NCBI GenBank assembly: GCA_025463305.1
Contig: JAOBWK010000007.1
Span: 1 to 64,000 of the forward strand
Length of the DNA stretch: 64,000 bases
Source: Ilumatobacteraceae bacterium
GTDB taxonomy: Bacteria; Actinomycetota; Acidimicrobiia; Acidimicrobiales; Ilumatobacteraceae
Direction: 5' to 3'
This document shows positions 8,563 through 16,859 of this stretch, in pieces; within the stretch, counting starts at the first letter, position 1, and each line of letters opens with the position of its first letter. The notes under the pieces were generated by a model. The model did not search any database, was not told the DNA's origin, and was given only the letters and a program-made list of their open reading frames with translations. The translations under genes were made by a program, and so were the position numbers.

Positions 8563-9744
8563 CTACTGCTGACGGAAGGCGCTGCCGTACGAGCCGGCCT
8601 GGCCCGGATCGGCGGCGGCGGCCATCGCCCCCTCGTCGAGGAACCGCTGGTGCATCCGCGCCAGCGCGGCTCGATCGAGCGTCACGCCCAGCCCGGGTTC
8701 GGTGGGCACGGGCAGCACGCCGTCGACCGGGGACCAGTGACCCTGCTCGATCACGACGTCGGCCGTGAACCGGAACAGCGACTGGTGCGGGCGGATCATC
8801 GTCGGCTCCGACGCGGTGAGGTGGAGGTACAGCGCTGTCATCACGCCGGCGTCGCCGCTGTAGCACCAGAAGTCGACGCCCAGCGCCGCGCACGCCCGCG
8901 CGAAGTCCTGCGTGCGGCGCAGCCCACCGAGCTCGGAGGCATCGATGCAGAACGCATCGGGCACGCCGTCGCGTGCGGCGCGGCGGAGATCGACCTCGTG
9001 GGTCGAGAACGAGATCGGCACACCGTCGGCACGGAGCCGCGCCGTCTCGTCGAGCGTGCGGCACGGGTCCTCGAGCCAGCCGACGCCGAGCTCTGCCAGC
9101 TGGCGGCAGACGAGCCGCGCCGTGGGCACGGTGTACGCGCCGTTGGCATCGAGGCGCAGCACGCAGCCGGGGCCGAGCTCGCGGACGAGCTCGCCCACCA
9201 GCAGCATCTCCGTCTCGAGGTCGTACACCCCGAGCTTGCCCTCGAACGTCGGTGCGGCGAACTCCTCGACGATGTCGGCGCAGTAGCGGACCACGTCGCT
9301 GATGGTCTCCTCCGCGCCCTCGCGGAACGCGAAGTACTCGGTGAACGCCACGGTGTCGCGCACCGCGCCACCGAGCAGTTCCACGAGCGGAACCCCGGCG
9401 CGCTTGGCGCGCAGGTCCCAGAGCGCGATCTCGATGCCACCGAAAGCGCGCCGCTCGGTGGCCGCGTCCTCCCACAGGCTGAACCCGGTGCGCGACACGC
9501 AGCGCGACTCGCACTCGTTGAGCGCATCGATGGGCAGCCCGACGAGGAGCCGCGCCATCCGCTGCACCAACCGGCTCAGATCGCCGTGCGGTGACTCGCC
9601 GATGCCGGTGACCCCGTCGCTGTCGACGACCTCGATGATGGTGGTGGTGAAGCTCGCCAGCGTGCCGAACGAGAACCGGTACGGAGCGCGCATCGGCACG
9701 TTGACCGGCGTGGCGGTGATGCTGGCGATCGTGGGTGCCTGCAT
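8563..9744 (-). CDS. Enolase-superfamily enzyme, glucarate dehydratase-like
   Basis: The 393-residue protein has the superfamily's alpha+beta lid and modified TIM barrel. Metal ligands are visible in LRLDANGAY and WLEDPCRT; the segments FSTHEVDLRRA and ELGGLRRTQDFARACAALGV match the glucarate dehydratase subgroup better than mandelate racemase. A conserved Lys remains in FEGKLGV. Where glucarate dehydratase has its basic His (MHSN) this protein reads CYSGD, so the base appears to be missing or different. The start is MQAPTIASITATPVNVP, just before the first conserved strand. It lies 10 bp after the beta-helix lipoprotein gene, likely one transcript; together they suggest use of an acid sugar, which is inference. 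Confidence 0.85.
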   Translation of the reverse strand: MQAPTIASITATPVNVPMRAPYRFSFGTLASFTTTIIEVVDSDGVTGIGESPHGDLSRLVQRMARLLVGLPIDALNECESRCVSRTGFSLWEDAATERRAFGGIEIALWDLRAKRAGVPLVELLGGAVRDTVAFTEYFAFREGAEETISDVVRYCADIVEEFAAPTFEGKLGVYDLETEMLLVGELVRELGPGCVLRLDANGAYTVPTARLVCRQLAELGVGWLEDPCRTLDETARLRADGVPISFSTHEVDLRRAARDGVPDAFCIDASELGGLRRTQDFARACAALGVDFWCYSGDAGVMTALYLHLTASEPTMIRPHQSLFRFTADVVIEQGHWSPVDGVLPVPTEPGLGVTLDRAALARMHQRFLDEGAMAAAADPGQAGSYGSAFRQQ

Positions 9745-9754
9745 CCGGGGCAGC

Positions 9755-11377
9755 CTACGGCGTGGCACCCGTCGCGCCAGGCGGCGTACCGGCGACGACG
9801 GGGATCTGGCTGTCGTCGGCGGGCACCGCGACCGGGGTGTCGCCCGCCGGCCAGGCCAACGTCGGCACGGCGATGCCCGTCGGTAGCGCCGCCGCGCTGG
9901 CGTCGGTGAGGCGGTAGTCGCCGTGCGCCGGATCGACCAGCTGCGGCTCGACGGTGTTGATCGCGTTGTCCTTGCGGAGCTGGGCCTCGTTGCACGTCGC
10001 GTTCGAGTCGGGGCAGCCGTCGCCCGCACCGCTGGGCAGGTCCGACGCTCCGTTCCACACCACGTTGCCGGCGATGTGCAGATCGTCGTCGGCGATCGCC
10101 GGTGACGGCACGCCGCTCGATGCCGGTGGCGTCGTCGGCCCGTCGATCTGGAACTGCTGCCACATCGACGGATGGTCCTTCGGGTTGACGATGAGGTTGT
10201 CGACGAACCACACGTGCTTGTTCGGGATGAACTGCCCCTCCTCGGCGGTGGATCCCCAGCCACCGGCGTCGTGGTTGGCGGTGCACTTCGGATCCGTCCC
10301 GCCATCGCACCCGCGGCGGCCGAGGACGAACTCGGCGGTGTGGCTGCGATGGCCGATGTCGTACAGCGTGTTGTGCGCCATCACGATGTTGTAACCACCG
10401 GCCACCCCGAGCCCGGCGCCGTCGGTGTCGTGGATCGTGTTGCCGATCACGTCGATGCCGTAGGCCTCGTAGTTGATCCACGGCGCCGTCATGAACTGGA
10501 ACCCGGTGCCCTGCCCGGCCGCGAACCCGCCGGTGCCGCAGTCGAAGATCTCGTTGTCCTCGATGTGGATGTACGCGCTACCGCCTTTCGCGTACTCGCA
10601 CCAGTCCTCGGCATCGTGGATCTTGTTGCCGACGACGCGGGCGTGCTCGACCGCGACGAAGTCGATGTTGTTGTCGTCCGCGCCGTGGATGTCGTTGCCC
10701 TCGATGGTCACGTACTGCGACTGGTTGATCTTCACCGTCTCGTGCGCGCCGTTGCCGCCCGACAGCTCGGCGTTGCGGAGCAGGAGGTGGTCGCACTGCT
10801 CGCAGTGGAAGACGTCGCCCTCACGGATGATGTCGACCCCGACGAGCGCGAAGTGGCTGACGCCGAACATGTTGATGTCGGCGTCGAAGCGCGCCGTGTG
10901 CGGGCCGTCCGCCGCCATCAGCACGATCGGCGCGGCGTCCGTGCCGTGGCGATCCTCCCAGTAGTTCACCGAGCCGTCGGTCGGGTAGGTGCCGGCCCCG
11001 AGCATGATCCGGTAACCCGTCGTGAGCGTCGGCCCCTTGGGGATCAGCAGCCACGCAGCGCCGACGGTCTTCAGCGCCGTGTCACGCGTCGCGCCGGTGG
11101 CCGAGTCGTTGCCGTGGACGGGATCGACCCAGATGTCACGACCCGTGAAGGTGGTCAGGTCCCAGCCGGTGTCGCCGCTGACCCCGGTGTCCGGAACGGT
11201 CGCCACGGTCCCGAAGTCGGGTGTCGTGACGCGCGGCGCCTCCGTGTCCGAGGACGCGCCGCCGGAGCTCGCGCTGGCGGAGTCAGCGGGCGAGGCTGTG
11301 TCGGCGCTCGAGCAGCCGGCGGCGATGCAGAGCGTCACCACCAACGTGGCGAGGAGAGTTGTCGACGATCGGCGCAT
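9755..11377 (-). CDS. Lipoprotein with right-handed parallel beta-helix
   Basis: The 540-residue precursor has a positively charged start, a hydrophobic h-region and lipobox IAAGC (Cys22), so it should be anchored on the outer face of the membrane. A Ser/Ala-rich spacer is followed by DIWVDPVHGNDSATG, the usual entry to DUF1565-type beta-helices. Repeating strands follow (YVTIEGNDIHG, ARVVGNKIHDAE, IHIEDNEIFDCG, IDVIGNTIHD), typical of polysaccharide lyases and pectinases. Catalytic residues cannot be assigned. The likely role is binding or cutting an acidic polysaccharide at the cell surface, with the downstream enolase handling the product; that link is inferred. Confidence 0.88.
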   Translation of the reverse strand: MRRSSTTLLATLVVTLCIAAGCSSADTASPADSASASSGGASSDTEAPRVTTPDFGTVATVPDTGVSGDTGWDLTTFTGRDIWVDPVHGNDSATGATRDTALKTVGAAWLLIPKGPTLTTGYRIMLGAGTYPTDGSVNYWEDRHGTDAAPIVLMAADGPHTARFDADINMFGVSHFALVGVDIIREGDVFHCEQCDHLLLRNAELSGGNGAHETVKINQSQYVTIEGNDIHGADDNNIDFVAVEHARVVGNKIHDAEDWCEYAKGGSAYIHIEDNEIFDCGTGGFAAGQGTGFQFMTAPWINYEAYGIDVIGNTIHDTDGAGLGVAGGYNIVMAHNTLYDIGHRSHTAEFVLGRRGCDGGTDPKCTANHDAGGWGSTAEEGQFIPNKHVWFVDNLIVNPKDHPSMWQQFQIDGPTTPPASSGVPSPAIADDDLHIAGNVVWNGASDLPSGAGDGCPDSNATCNEAQLRKDNAINTVEPQLVDPAHGDYRLTDASAAALPTGIAVPTLAWPAGDTPVAVPADDSQIPVVAGTPPGATGATP

Positions 11378-11421
11378 GGACCTCGGATATCGGCGCCGAA
11401 CGAAGCCGACTGAAGGAACCG

Positions 11422-11919
11422 TCAGACGGCGCCCCGACCGGGGAACCGCACGGACGCGATCGGCCAGTCGCTCGCGATCCATGCCGCGACCGAATCGGCG
11501 AGGACCCGATCGAGCTCGGCGACCCCGGATGTCACCCAACAGCGAACCGCGGCCTCACACTCTCCCGTCGGGTCAGGATCGATGTAGACGCAGCCGATCA
11601 CGGTCCCACCGTCCGACGCATCGCCGGGACGGAGCACCGAGTACGCGAACGCCTCGCCCTGGTCGAACTCGCGCCGGTGCATGACGAGATCGGCCTTGTT
11701 CTGCTCGATCGACATCGGCTGCGGCCAGCGGTCGCCGCCCCACAGCTCAGGCTCGAAACCCGGGGTGGCGCGGACGTGGTCGATGCTCGACATCCACGCG
11801 ACGTGATCGCGCTCGTTGTGCTCCGGCCCGAGCGGTTCGAACACGAAGTCGACGGTGCGCAGCGGCACCGGCACCCTTGTTGGCTCGATCCACACCTTCG
11901 GCACGGCACCACTCACCAT
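11422..11919 (-). CDS. GNAT-like N-acetyltransferase family protein
   Basis: The 165-residue protein contains TVDFVFEPLGPEHNERDHVAW, then GGTVIGCVYIDP and a C-terminal AWIASDWPIASVRFPGR. This is the layout of an uncharacterised actinobacterial GNAT-like family. The acetyl-CoA loop is weak, so enzymatic activity is not certain. It is transcribed alone, upstream of the lipoprotein gene on the same strand with a 44-bp gap. Confidence 0.8.
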   Translation of the reverse strand: MVSGAVPKVWIEPTRVPVPLRTVDFVFEPLGPEHNERDHVAWMSSIDHVRATPGFEPELWGGDRWPQPMSIEQNKADLVMHRREFDQGEAFAYSVLRPGDASDGGTVIGCVYIDPDPTGECEAAVRCWVTSGVAELDRVLADSVAAWIASDWPIASVRFPGRGAV

Positions 11920-11946
11920 CCGGCAAGGTTAGGCCGCTGGCATCGC

Positions 11947-12096
11947 TCAGCGATCGACAGCTCGCTCCAGCTCCCTGTCGACGGTGCGCGCGGCGATCTC
12001 CTCCGCGGTGCCCTCGGCCCGGCCGTGCTCGCGCAGGCCGTCCTTGATGTGCTCGTACTGGCGCTCGCGCTTGGCGCTCCATGCTGCCTGTGGCAT
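11947..12096 (-). CDS. Small basic/acidic helical protein (so-called plasmid stabilisation family)
   Basis: The 49-residue protein MPQAAWSAKRERQYEHIKDG... ends with a conserved-looking TAEEIAARTVDRELERA. Short proteins of this pattern are widespread in bacteria and often labelled 'plasmid stabilisation protein', a name without experimental support that I know of. It is highly charged, probably two helices, with no toxin partner beside it. A possible RBS (GAGGAGC) lies just upstream of the ATG. Confidence 0.75.
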   Translation of the reverse strand: MPQAAWSAKRERQYEHIKDGLREHGRAEGTAEEIAARTVDRELERAVDR

Positions 12097-12224
12097 CGCT
12101 GCTCCTCTCGGCCGAACGGGCATCCATCGGCGACGTCCGCGCGCCCGAGAGGTACCCGCTGGCGGATCCGCTCCAAACACCGAGCGAGACCTCCCCGTGA
12201 CCCGCTCGGTGCCAAGATGGCGTC

Positions 12225-13883
12225 GTGACTGCCCTGCGCCGCGTGCACCGATTGCCCTGGGCGATCCTCGCTGCGGGACTGGCGGTGTTCGTGGTCCTCG
12301 CCGTCGCCTGCCACGCCTTGTTCGACCAGAGCGAGCAGCGGCTCCTCCAGCAACGCACCAACGAGGCCGGGCTGATCCTGAGCGCCAGCATCAACGACGC
12401 CAGCGCCCCGCTCGACGCCGCAGCGGCGCTCGCGGTGATCGACGATGGCGATCCGACGGCGTTCGCCAAGGCGGTCGGTCCGTTCGTCGGCGACACCAAG
12501 ACGTTCACGTCGGCGGTCCTCTACCGGATCGGCGATGCGACGCCGATCGCGACCGTCGGTGCGCCACCGGCGCTCACCGCGGACCAGGCATCGGCGATGC
12601 TCGCCAAGTCGGTGACGACGCCGTTCGTGCTGGTCGACCTGCTCCAGGGCGACCGCCGGCGGCTCGGTTACGGGATCAGCGACAGCGCCACGCCGGCGAC
12701 CTACGTCGTCTACGGCGAGCGCACCCTGAGCGTCAACCCCAACGTGCGGCGGCGCACCGAGCAGCCGTTCAGCGGGCTCGACTACGCGATCTACCTCGGG
12801 ACCGAACCGGCGGGCAAGCAGCTGTTGGGCTCGAGCCTGCAGGAGTCCAGCCTGCCGATCAGCGGCACGCACGCGAGCACGTCGGTGCCGTTCGGGGACA
12901 ACTCGATGGACCTGGTGATGACGCCGACGGGTCACCTCGGTGGCTGGCTGTTCGCCAGCCTGTGGTGGCTCGTGCTGGCCGTCGGCGCGGCCGTTTCGAT
13001 CGCGTTCGCGACGCTGGTCGAGCGCCTGCTCAGCCGCCGCGACACCGCGCTCTCGCTGGCCGCCGAGAACGAACGGCTCTACGACGACCAGCGTCAGATC
13101 GCCGAGTCGCTGCAGCTCAGCCTCCTGCCCCAGCACCTGGTGCCGCCGACCGGGGCACACGTCGCGGCCCGCTACTGGCCGGCCGGATCGGCGAACCTGA
13201 TCGGCGGCGATTTCTACGACGCGTTCCGGGTCGATGCCGATCGGTCGGCGATCACCATCGGCGACGTGTGCGGCAAGGGCATCGAGGCGGCGGGGCTCAC
13301 CGGTCTGGCCCGGCACACGATCAGAGCTGCGGCCCGCACGTCACGCGATGCGTCAGAGGTGCTCCGCGCGGTGCACGTCGGGCTCGAGGACCAACGCCCG
13401 GCCACGTTCTGCACCGCCTGCTTCGCGTATGTGGCCGCCATCGATGACTACACGTGGAGCGTGCAGCTCGCGCTCGGCGGGCATCCACAACCGGTGCTGC
13501 GCCGCGCGAACGGCGAGGTCGAGCTCGTCGGGTTCGCCGGAACGCTGCTCGGCATGGTCACCCCCAAGCTCACCGACGTCACGTTCTCCGTCGGCGGCGG
13601 CGACACGTTGGTGTTCTACACCGACGGGCTGACGGACGCCCCCGGCGATCAGTCGGTCGACATCGAGCAGGTCGAGTTGCTGCTGCGGGCGACCGGCGAT
13701 GCTCCGATCGAGCAGATCGCCGACGACATCCGCGTGCTCAAACGTGCCCACCGGCCGTCGGGCAGCGCCGACGACACAGCGCTCATCATCGTGCGATTCG
13801 GTGTGCCGGCACCTCCCGACGATCGGGCTGGGCCGCCGGGAGGTGCCGACGAACGCGCCGCCGTGGCCCGTGCCCACCGGTGA
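12225..13883 (+). CDS. Membrane sensor with SpoIIE/PP2C-type serine phosphatase domain
   Basis: The 552-residue protein starts at GTG. Transmembrane helices lie at about 11-33 and 240-265, bracketing a ~205-residue extracytoplasmic sensor domain of no recognised type. A short coiled linker (AAENERLYDDQRQIAESLQ) leads to a complete PP2C domain with IGGDFYD (327-333), GDVCGKG (347-353), FYTDGLTD and a final SADDTALIIVRF. Such proteins dephosphorylate anti-sigma-factor antagonists (STAS proteins), and a STAS gene lies 2.6 kb downstream. The last ~25 residues after the domain are Pro/Gly-rich and coincide with an inverted repeat. Confidence 0.93.
   Translation: MTALRRVHRLPWAILAAGLAVFVVLAVACHALFDQSEQRLLQQRTNEAGLILSASINDASAPLDAAAALAVIDDGDPTAFAKAVGPFVGDTKTFTSAVLYRIGDATPIATVGAPPALTADQASAMLAKSVTTPFVLVDLLQGDRRRLGYGISDSATPATYVVYGERTLSVNPNVRRRTEQPFSGLDYAIYLGTEPAGKQLLGSSLQESSLPISGTHASTSVPFGDNSMDLVMTPTGHLGGWLFASLWWLVLAVGAAVSIAFATLVERLLSRRDTALSLAAENERLYDDQRQIAESLQLSLLPQHLVPPTGAHVAARYWPAGSANLIGGDFYDAFRVDADRSAITIGDVCGKGIEAAGLTGLARHTIRAAARTSRDASEVLRAVHVGLEDQRPATFCTACFAYVAAIDDYTWSVQLALGGHPQPVLRRANGEVELVGFAGTLLGMVTPKLTDVTFSVGGGDTLVFYTDGLTDAPGDQSVDIEQVELLLRATGDAPIEQIADDIRVLKRAHRPSGSADDTALIIVRFGVPAPPDDRAGPPGGADERAAVARAHR
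13807..13848 (+). repeat. 11-bp inverted repeat at the 3' end of the phosphatase gene
   Basis: CGGCACCTCCC (13807-13817) and its exact complement (13838-13848) flank a 20-nt loop inside the sequence for the non-conserved C-terminal tail. No U-tract follows, so it is a possible attenuator or non-canonical terminator rather than a classical one. Confidence 0.6.
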
Positions 13884-13930
13884 TCGCTATCCGCCCCGCT
13901 CCGGAACGACACGTTCGATGACGGTCCGCG

Positions 13931-14809
13931 ATGCCTGAGGGCGACACGATCCGCCGCCTGGCCGACACGATCCGTACCCGGTTCGGCGGCCAGCGCTGCG
14001 AACGCTGCGTCACCCGCGATCCGCGACTGTCCGGCGTCGACTTCGGCGGGCGGGTCCTGCTCGACGCCGACGCGTTCGGCAAGCACCTGTTCCTCCGCTT
14101 CGACGACGGGCGCAGCCTGCACGCCCACCTGCTGATGACGGGATCCTGGACCGTCGGGCCGGCGGCCACCGAGCCTGCGTGGCGGCGACGGATCGAGCTG
14201 TGGATGGAGACCGGACGGCTCACCGGACTCGACGTGCCGATCCTGGAGGTGATCCGCACCGCGGACGAGGCGTCGGTCATCGGCCACCTCGGGCCCGATC
14301 TGTGCGGCGAGGACGTGCCCGACGTCGAGGAGATCACCGCTCGGTTGCAGCACGATCCGTCGGCGCCGTTGGCCGCAGCGCTGCTCGATCAGCGCAACGT
14401 GGCCGGCTTCGGCAACCTCTACGCGGTGGAGCTGCCGTTCATCGTCGGCGTGTCCCCGAACCAGCCGGTCGGCTCGGTCGAGGGCCTCGAGCAGCTGATC
14501 GGCATCGGCGCCGCGGTGATCCGCGTCAACGCCCGGCGCGGCCCACAGAACACCACCGGCCGCAGGTTGGTCACCGACGACCACTGGATCTACCCGAAGC
14601 GAGGTCGCCCGTGCCCGCTGTGCGGCACCCGGCTCGACGGCTGGCCCGAGGGCACCAGCCCATGGCGACGGGTGTCGACGTGGTGCCCGACGTGCCAGCC
14701 GCTGGAGCCGCAGCGAGCGGTCGACGTGGATCGGGCGCGGCGGCTCCTGGCGCTCCATCCGGCGCGCCGGGAGCCGACGTTTCAGGCGTCGAGCGACGCC
14801 ACGGACTGA
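13931..14809 (+). CDS. Fpg/Nei-family DNA glycosylase (Nei2-like)
   Basis: The 292-residue base-excision repair enzyme starts MPEGDTIRRLADTI; Pro2 and Glu3 are the family's catalytic pair (Schiff base and proton donor). The H2TH region (LLDQRNVAGFGNLYAVE) and a C-terminal zinc finger with four Cys (CPLCG...CPTCQ) are complete. MPEGDT is the form found in actinobacterial endonuclease VIII-like proteins, which remove oxidised pyrimidines; Fpg proteins usually start MPELPEV. It overlaps the convergent phosphoesterase gene by 28 bp. Confidence 0.94.
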   Translation: MPEGDTIRRLADTIRTRFGGQRCERCVTRDPRLSGVDFGGRVLLDADAFGKHLFLRFDDGRSLHAHLLMTGSWTVGPAATEPAWRRRIELWMETGRLTGLDVPILEVIRTADEASVIGHLGPDLCGEDVPDVEEITARLQHDPSAPLAAALLDQRNVAGFGNLYAVELPFIVGVSPNQPVGSVEGLEQLIGIGAAVIRVNARRGPQNTTGRRLVTDDHWIYPKRGRPCPLCGTRLDGWPEGTSPWRRVSTWCPTCQPLEPQRAVDVDRARRLLALHPARREPTFQASSDATD

Positions 14810-16416
14810 TCCGCCGGCGGCGCGGCTGCCGGCTTGTCGTTGCACACACCGACCGCGAACTCGGTGGCCCGATCCGCCGTCACCGGCAGCTGCGGAACCG
14901 ATGTGTCGACGGACGAGAAGTCGAACACCTCGCTCAGGTCGCCGCACGTGTCGCGCCGCCACTGTGAGATCAACGGCGCCTCGACGCCGAAGCGGGTCTC
15001 GAGCAACCGCAGGATCGAGGTGTGGTCGAACACGGTGCTGCTCACTCGGGCGCCGACGGCGCCCGCGCCGCTGGCGTCAGCGGCGGCGGCATCGCTGCGC
15101 CGGGTCCATGGTGAGACCACCATCGTCGGCACCCGGAAGCCGACGCCGATCGGTACCCCGCCGACGAACTCGTCGGTGGTGCCGGGCGCCGGAGTCGGCG
15201 TGGTCATGTGGTCGAAGAACCCGCCGTTCTCGTCGTAGCTGAGGATGAACGCTGTCTTCGCCCACAGCGTCGGGTTGGACATCACCGCCGCGATCTTCGA
15301 CGCGGTGAAGTGCTCGCCCACCGACGGCGCCCACGGCGGGTGCTCGGAGATGACGGTGGGCGCCACGATCCAGCTGACCTGGGGCAGGTTGCCGGCCGCT
15401 GCGTCCTGCTCGAACTGATCGGCGGAGAGGTTGACCAGCGCGTTGTCGTACAGCGGGTTGCCGGCCGACAGCCCCTGGTACTGGGTGAAGAACTTGATGT
15501 TGTTGTCGTCGAAGTCGTCCTCCTCGTGGTACACCCGCCAGGTGATGCCGGCCCGTTGGAGCCGCTCCGGATAGGTCTCCCACGTGTACGCCGTGCCCGA
15601 GTTGTCGATGGCCGGACCGCCGCCGAGGCCGGCGGGATCGATGGTGCCGGTCATCGACACATGGCGGTTCGGGTTGGTCGGCCCGATCACCGAGCAGAAG
15701 TAGTGATCGCAGAGCGTGAACTGATCGGCGAGCGCCCAGTAGTAGGGGATGTCCGCCCGGTTGAAGTAGCCGAGCGCGTGCGCGCCCATGGAGGTCGCGA
15801 AGCCGTCGTTGGCGCCGTTGTTCCAGGCCCCGTGCTGGGCCTCCCACGAGTGGTTCGGGTCCGGGCCGCACTGGGCCGACGTGATGGTCGAGTCCGTGTG
15901 GTACGGCAGCAGGTAGCCGTCGGGATGATCCGGGTACGGGTTGCTGTAGTTCTGTCCGGCGGTGGTCGACGCGAACCCGGCGACGCCGGGCCGGGTGCCG
16001 AAGTAGTGGTCGAAGCTGCGGTTCTCCTGGAACAGGATCACGAAGTGCTCGATGTCGCTCAGGCTTCCCGCGGGCGCGGCGACCGTGGTGGTCGTGGCCG
16101 CCGTCGACGTCGTCGCCTCGGCAGAGGTCGCCGGCGCAGCCGTGGTGGCAGTCGTCACGGCCGGCTCGGTGGTGGCCGGTTCGGTGGTGGCCGCCTCGGT
16201 GGTGGCCGGCTCGGTGGTGGTGGACGGTGTGGTGGTCGATGCGGACGACGAGTCGTCGTCGGAGCTGCACGCTGCCAGGGCGCTGCCCACCACCGCGGCG
16301 CCCGCGACGGCGGCACCTCCCGCGATGAACCGCCGGCGGGTGAGTGATCGGTCGGGACTGGTGACGTCGGGGTTCGCAGCGGGTTCGGGGGCGGACGGTT
16401 GGTCCGGTGAGGTCAT
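14782..16416 (-). CDS. Tat-exported phosphoesterase (phospholipase C/acid phosphatase family)
   Basis: The 544-residue precursor has a twin-arginine signal (SLTRRRFIAGG, about 24-34) ending in lipobox LAAC (Cys50), so it is probably folded in the cytoplasm, exported by Tat and lipid-anchored. A Thr/Ala/Glu linker of about 75 residues with repeated TTEPA units spaces it from the wall. The catalytic domain starts at IEHFVILFQENRSFDHYFG, the metal-site motif of the PlcC/AcpA-like phosphoesterase family, and continues with PTNPNRHVSMTG and SYDENGGFFDHM. It hydrolyses phosphoesters, either phospholipids or soluble phosphomonoesters; the sequence does not decide. The start chosen is the Met shortly before the Tat signal. 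Confidence 0.92.
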   Translation of the reverse strand: MTSPDQPSAPEPAANPDVTSPDRSLTRRRFIAGGAAVAGAAVVGSALAACSSDDDSSSASTTTPSTTTEPATTEAATTEPATTEPAVTTATTAAPATSAEATTSTAATTTTVAAPAGSLSDIEHFVILFQENRSFDHYFGTRPGVAGFASTTAGQNYSNPYPDHPDGYLLPYHTDSTITSAQCGPDPNHSWEAQHGAWNNGANDGFATSMGAHALGYFNRADIPYYWALADQFTLCDHYFCSVIGPTNPNRHVSMTGTIDPAGLGGGPAIDNSGTAYTWETYPERLQRAGITWRVYHEEDDFDDNNIKFFTQYQGLSAGNPLYDNALVNLSADQFEQDAAAGNLPQVSWIVAPTVISEHPPWAPSVGEHFTASKIAAVMSNPTLWAKTAFILSYDENGGFFDHMTTPTPAPGTTDEFVGGVPIGVGFRVPTMVVSPWTRRSDAAAADASGAGAVGARVSSTVFDHTSILRLLETRFGVEAPLISQWRRDTCGDLSEVFDFSSVDTSVPQLPVTADRATEFAVGVCNDKPAAAPPADQSVASLDA

Positions 16417-16510
16417 CCCGAAACTGTGGCACATCGACGGGCACATCACTGCTCACCAGGTGCGCATCGCTCATCTGGGTGATTTCGATGGGCAATCGCA
16501 CGGTGCCATG

Positions 16511-16516
16511 TACTCT
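16511..16516 (+). promoter_or_regulatory. Candidate -10 box for leaderless STAS mRNA
   Basis: TACTCT fits TANNNT and lies 6 nt before a GTG, the spacing expected when transcription starts at the start codon. No convincing -35 is seen. Confidence 0.4.
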
Positions 16517-16522
16517 GCCGCT

Positions 16523-16819
16523 GTGGACGAAGCGTTGACCGTCGAGCCTGGCGCGCAGCCGAACGAGCTAGTGCTCGTCGGCGAGCTCGACCTGAGCACG
16601 GCCGATCTCGTCCAGAACGCGATCGACGGGCTCCGCGAGGGCGGTGCCGCTGACGTGGTCCTCGACACCGCCGGCGTGTCGTTCGTCGACTCTCGTGGTC
16701 TGCGCACGCTCTTGATCGCTCTCCAGTCCGGCGCCGTCACGCTGCGCAGCCCGTCGCCACAGCTGCGCCGGCTGATCGACCTCACCGGCCTGCAGGAACA
16801 CCTCCCCATCATCGAGTGA
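16523..16819 (+). CDS. STAS-domain protein (anti-sigma factor antagonist-like)
   Basis: The 98-residue single STAS domain has ELVLVGELDLSTADLVQNAI, then VVLDTAGVSFVDSRGLRTLL. The Ser in VDSRGL is the usual phosphorylation site switched by an anti-sigma kinase and a PP2C phosphatase. The SpoIIE-type phosphatase at 12.2 kb or the GAF-phosphatase at 41.5 kb could be its partner; no kinase is present here. The GTG start is chosen because of the -10 box just before it; an ATG at 16508 would add five residues. Confidence 0.88.
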   Translation: MDEALTVEPGAQPNELVLVGELDLSTADLVQNAIDGLREGGAADVVLDTAGVSFVDSRGLRTLLIALQSGAVTLRSPSPQLRRLIDLTGLQEHLPIIE

Positions 16820-16859
16820 TCACCCCAGCCACGGTCGCCGGACGATAGACAGGTCGGCG

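Noticed and set aside
10172..11413. A 413-codon frame antisense to the beta-helix lipoprotein
   Set aside because: Composition is Val/Asp/Arg-biased without motifs; the lipoprotein on the other strand has a lipobox and beta-helix repeats.
11947..12096. Possible toxin-antitoxin component ('plasmid stabilisation' protein)
   Set aside because: No partner toxin gene lies beside it and the family label has no functional support.
16085..16262. Repetitive GGTGGTGGCCGG-like DNA
   Set aside because: It encodes the Thr/Glu/Pro-Ala linker of the exported phosphoesterase; there are no CRISPR-like spacers.
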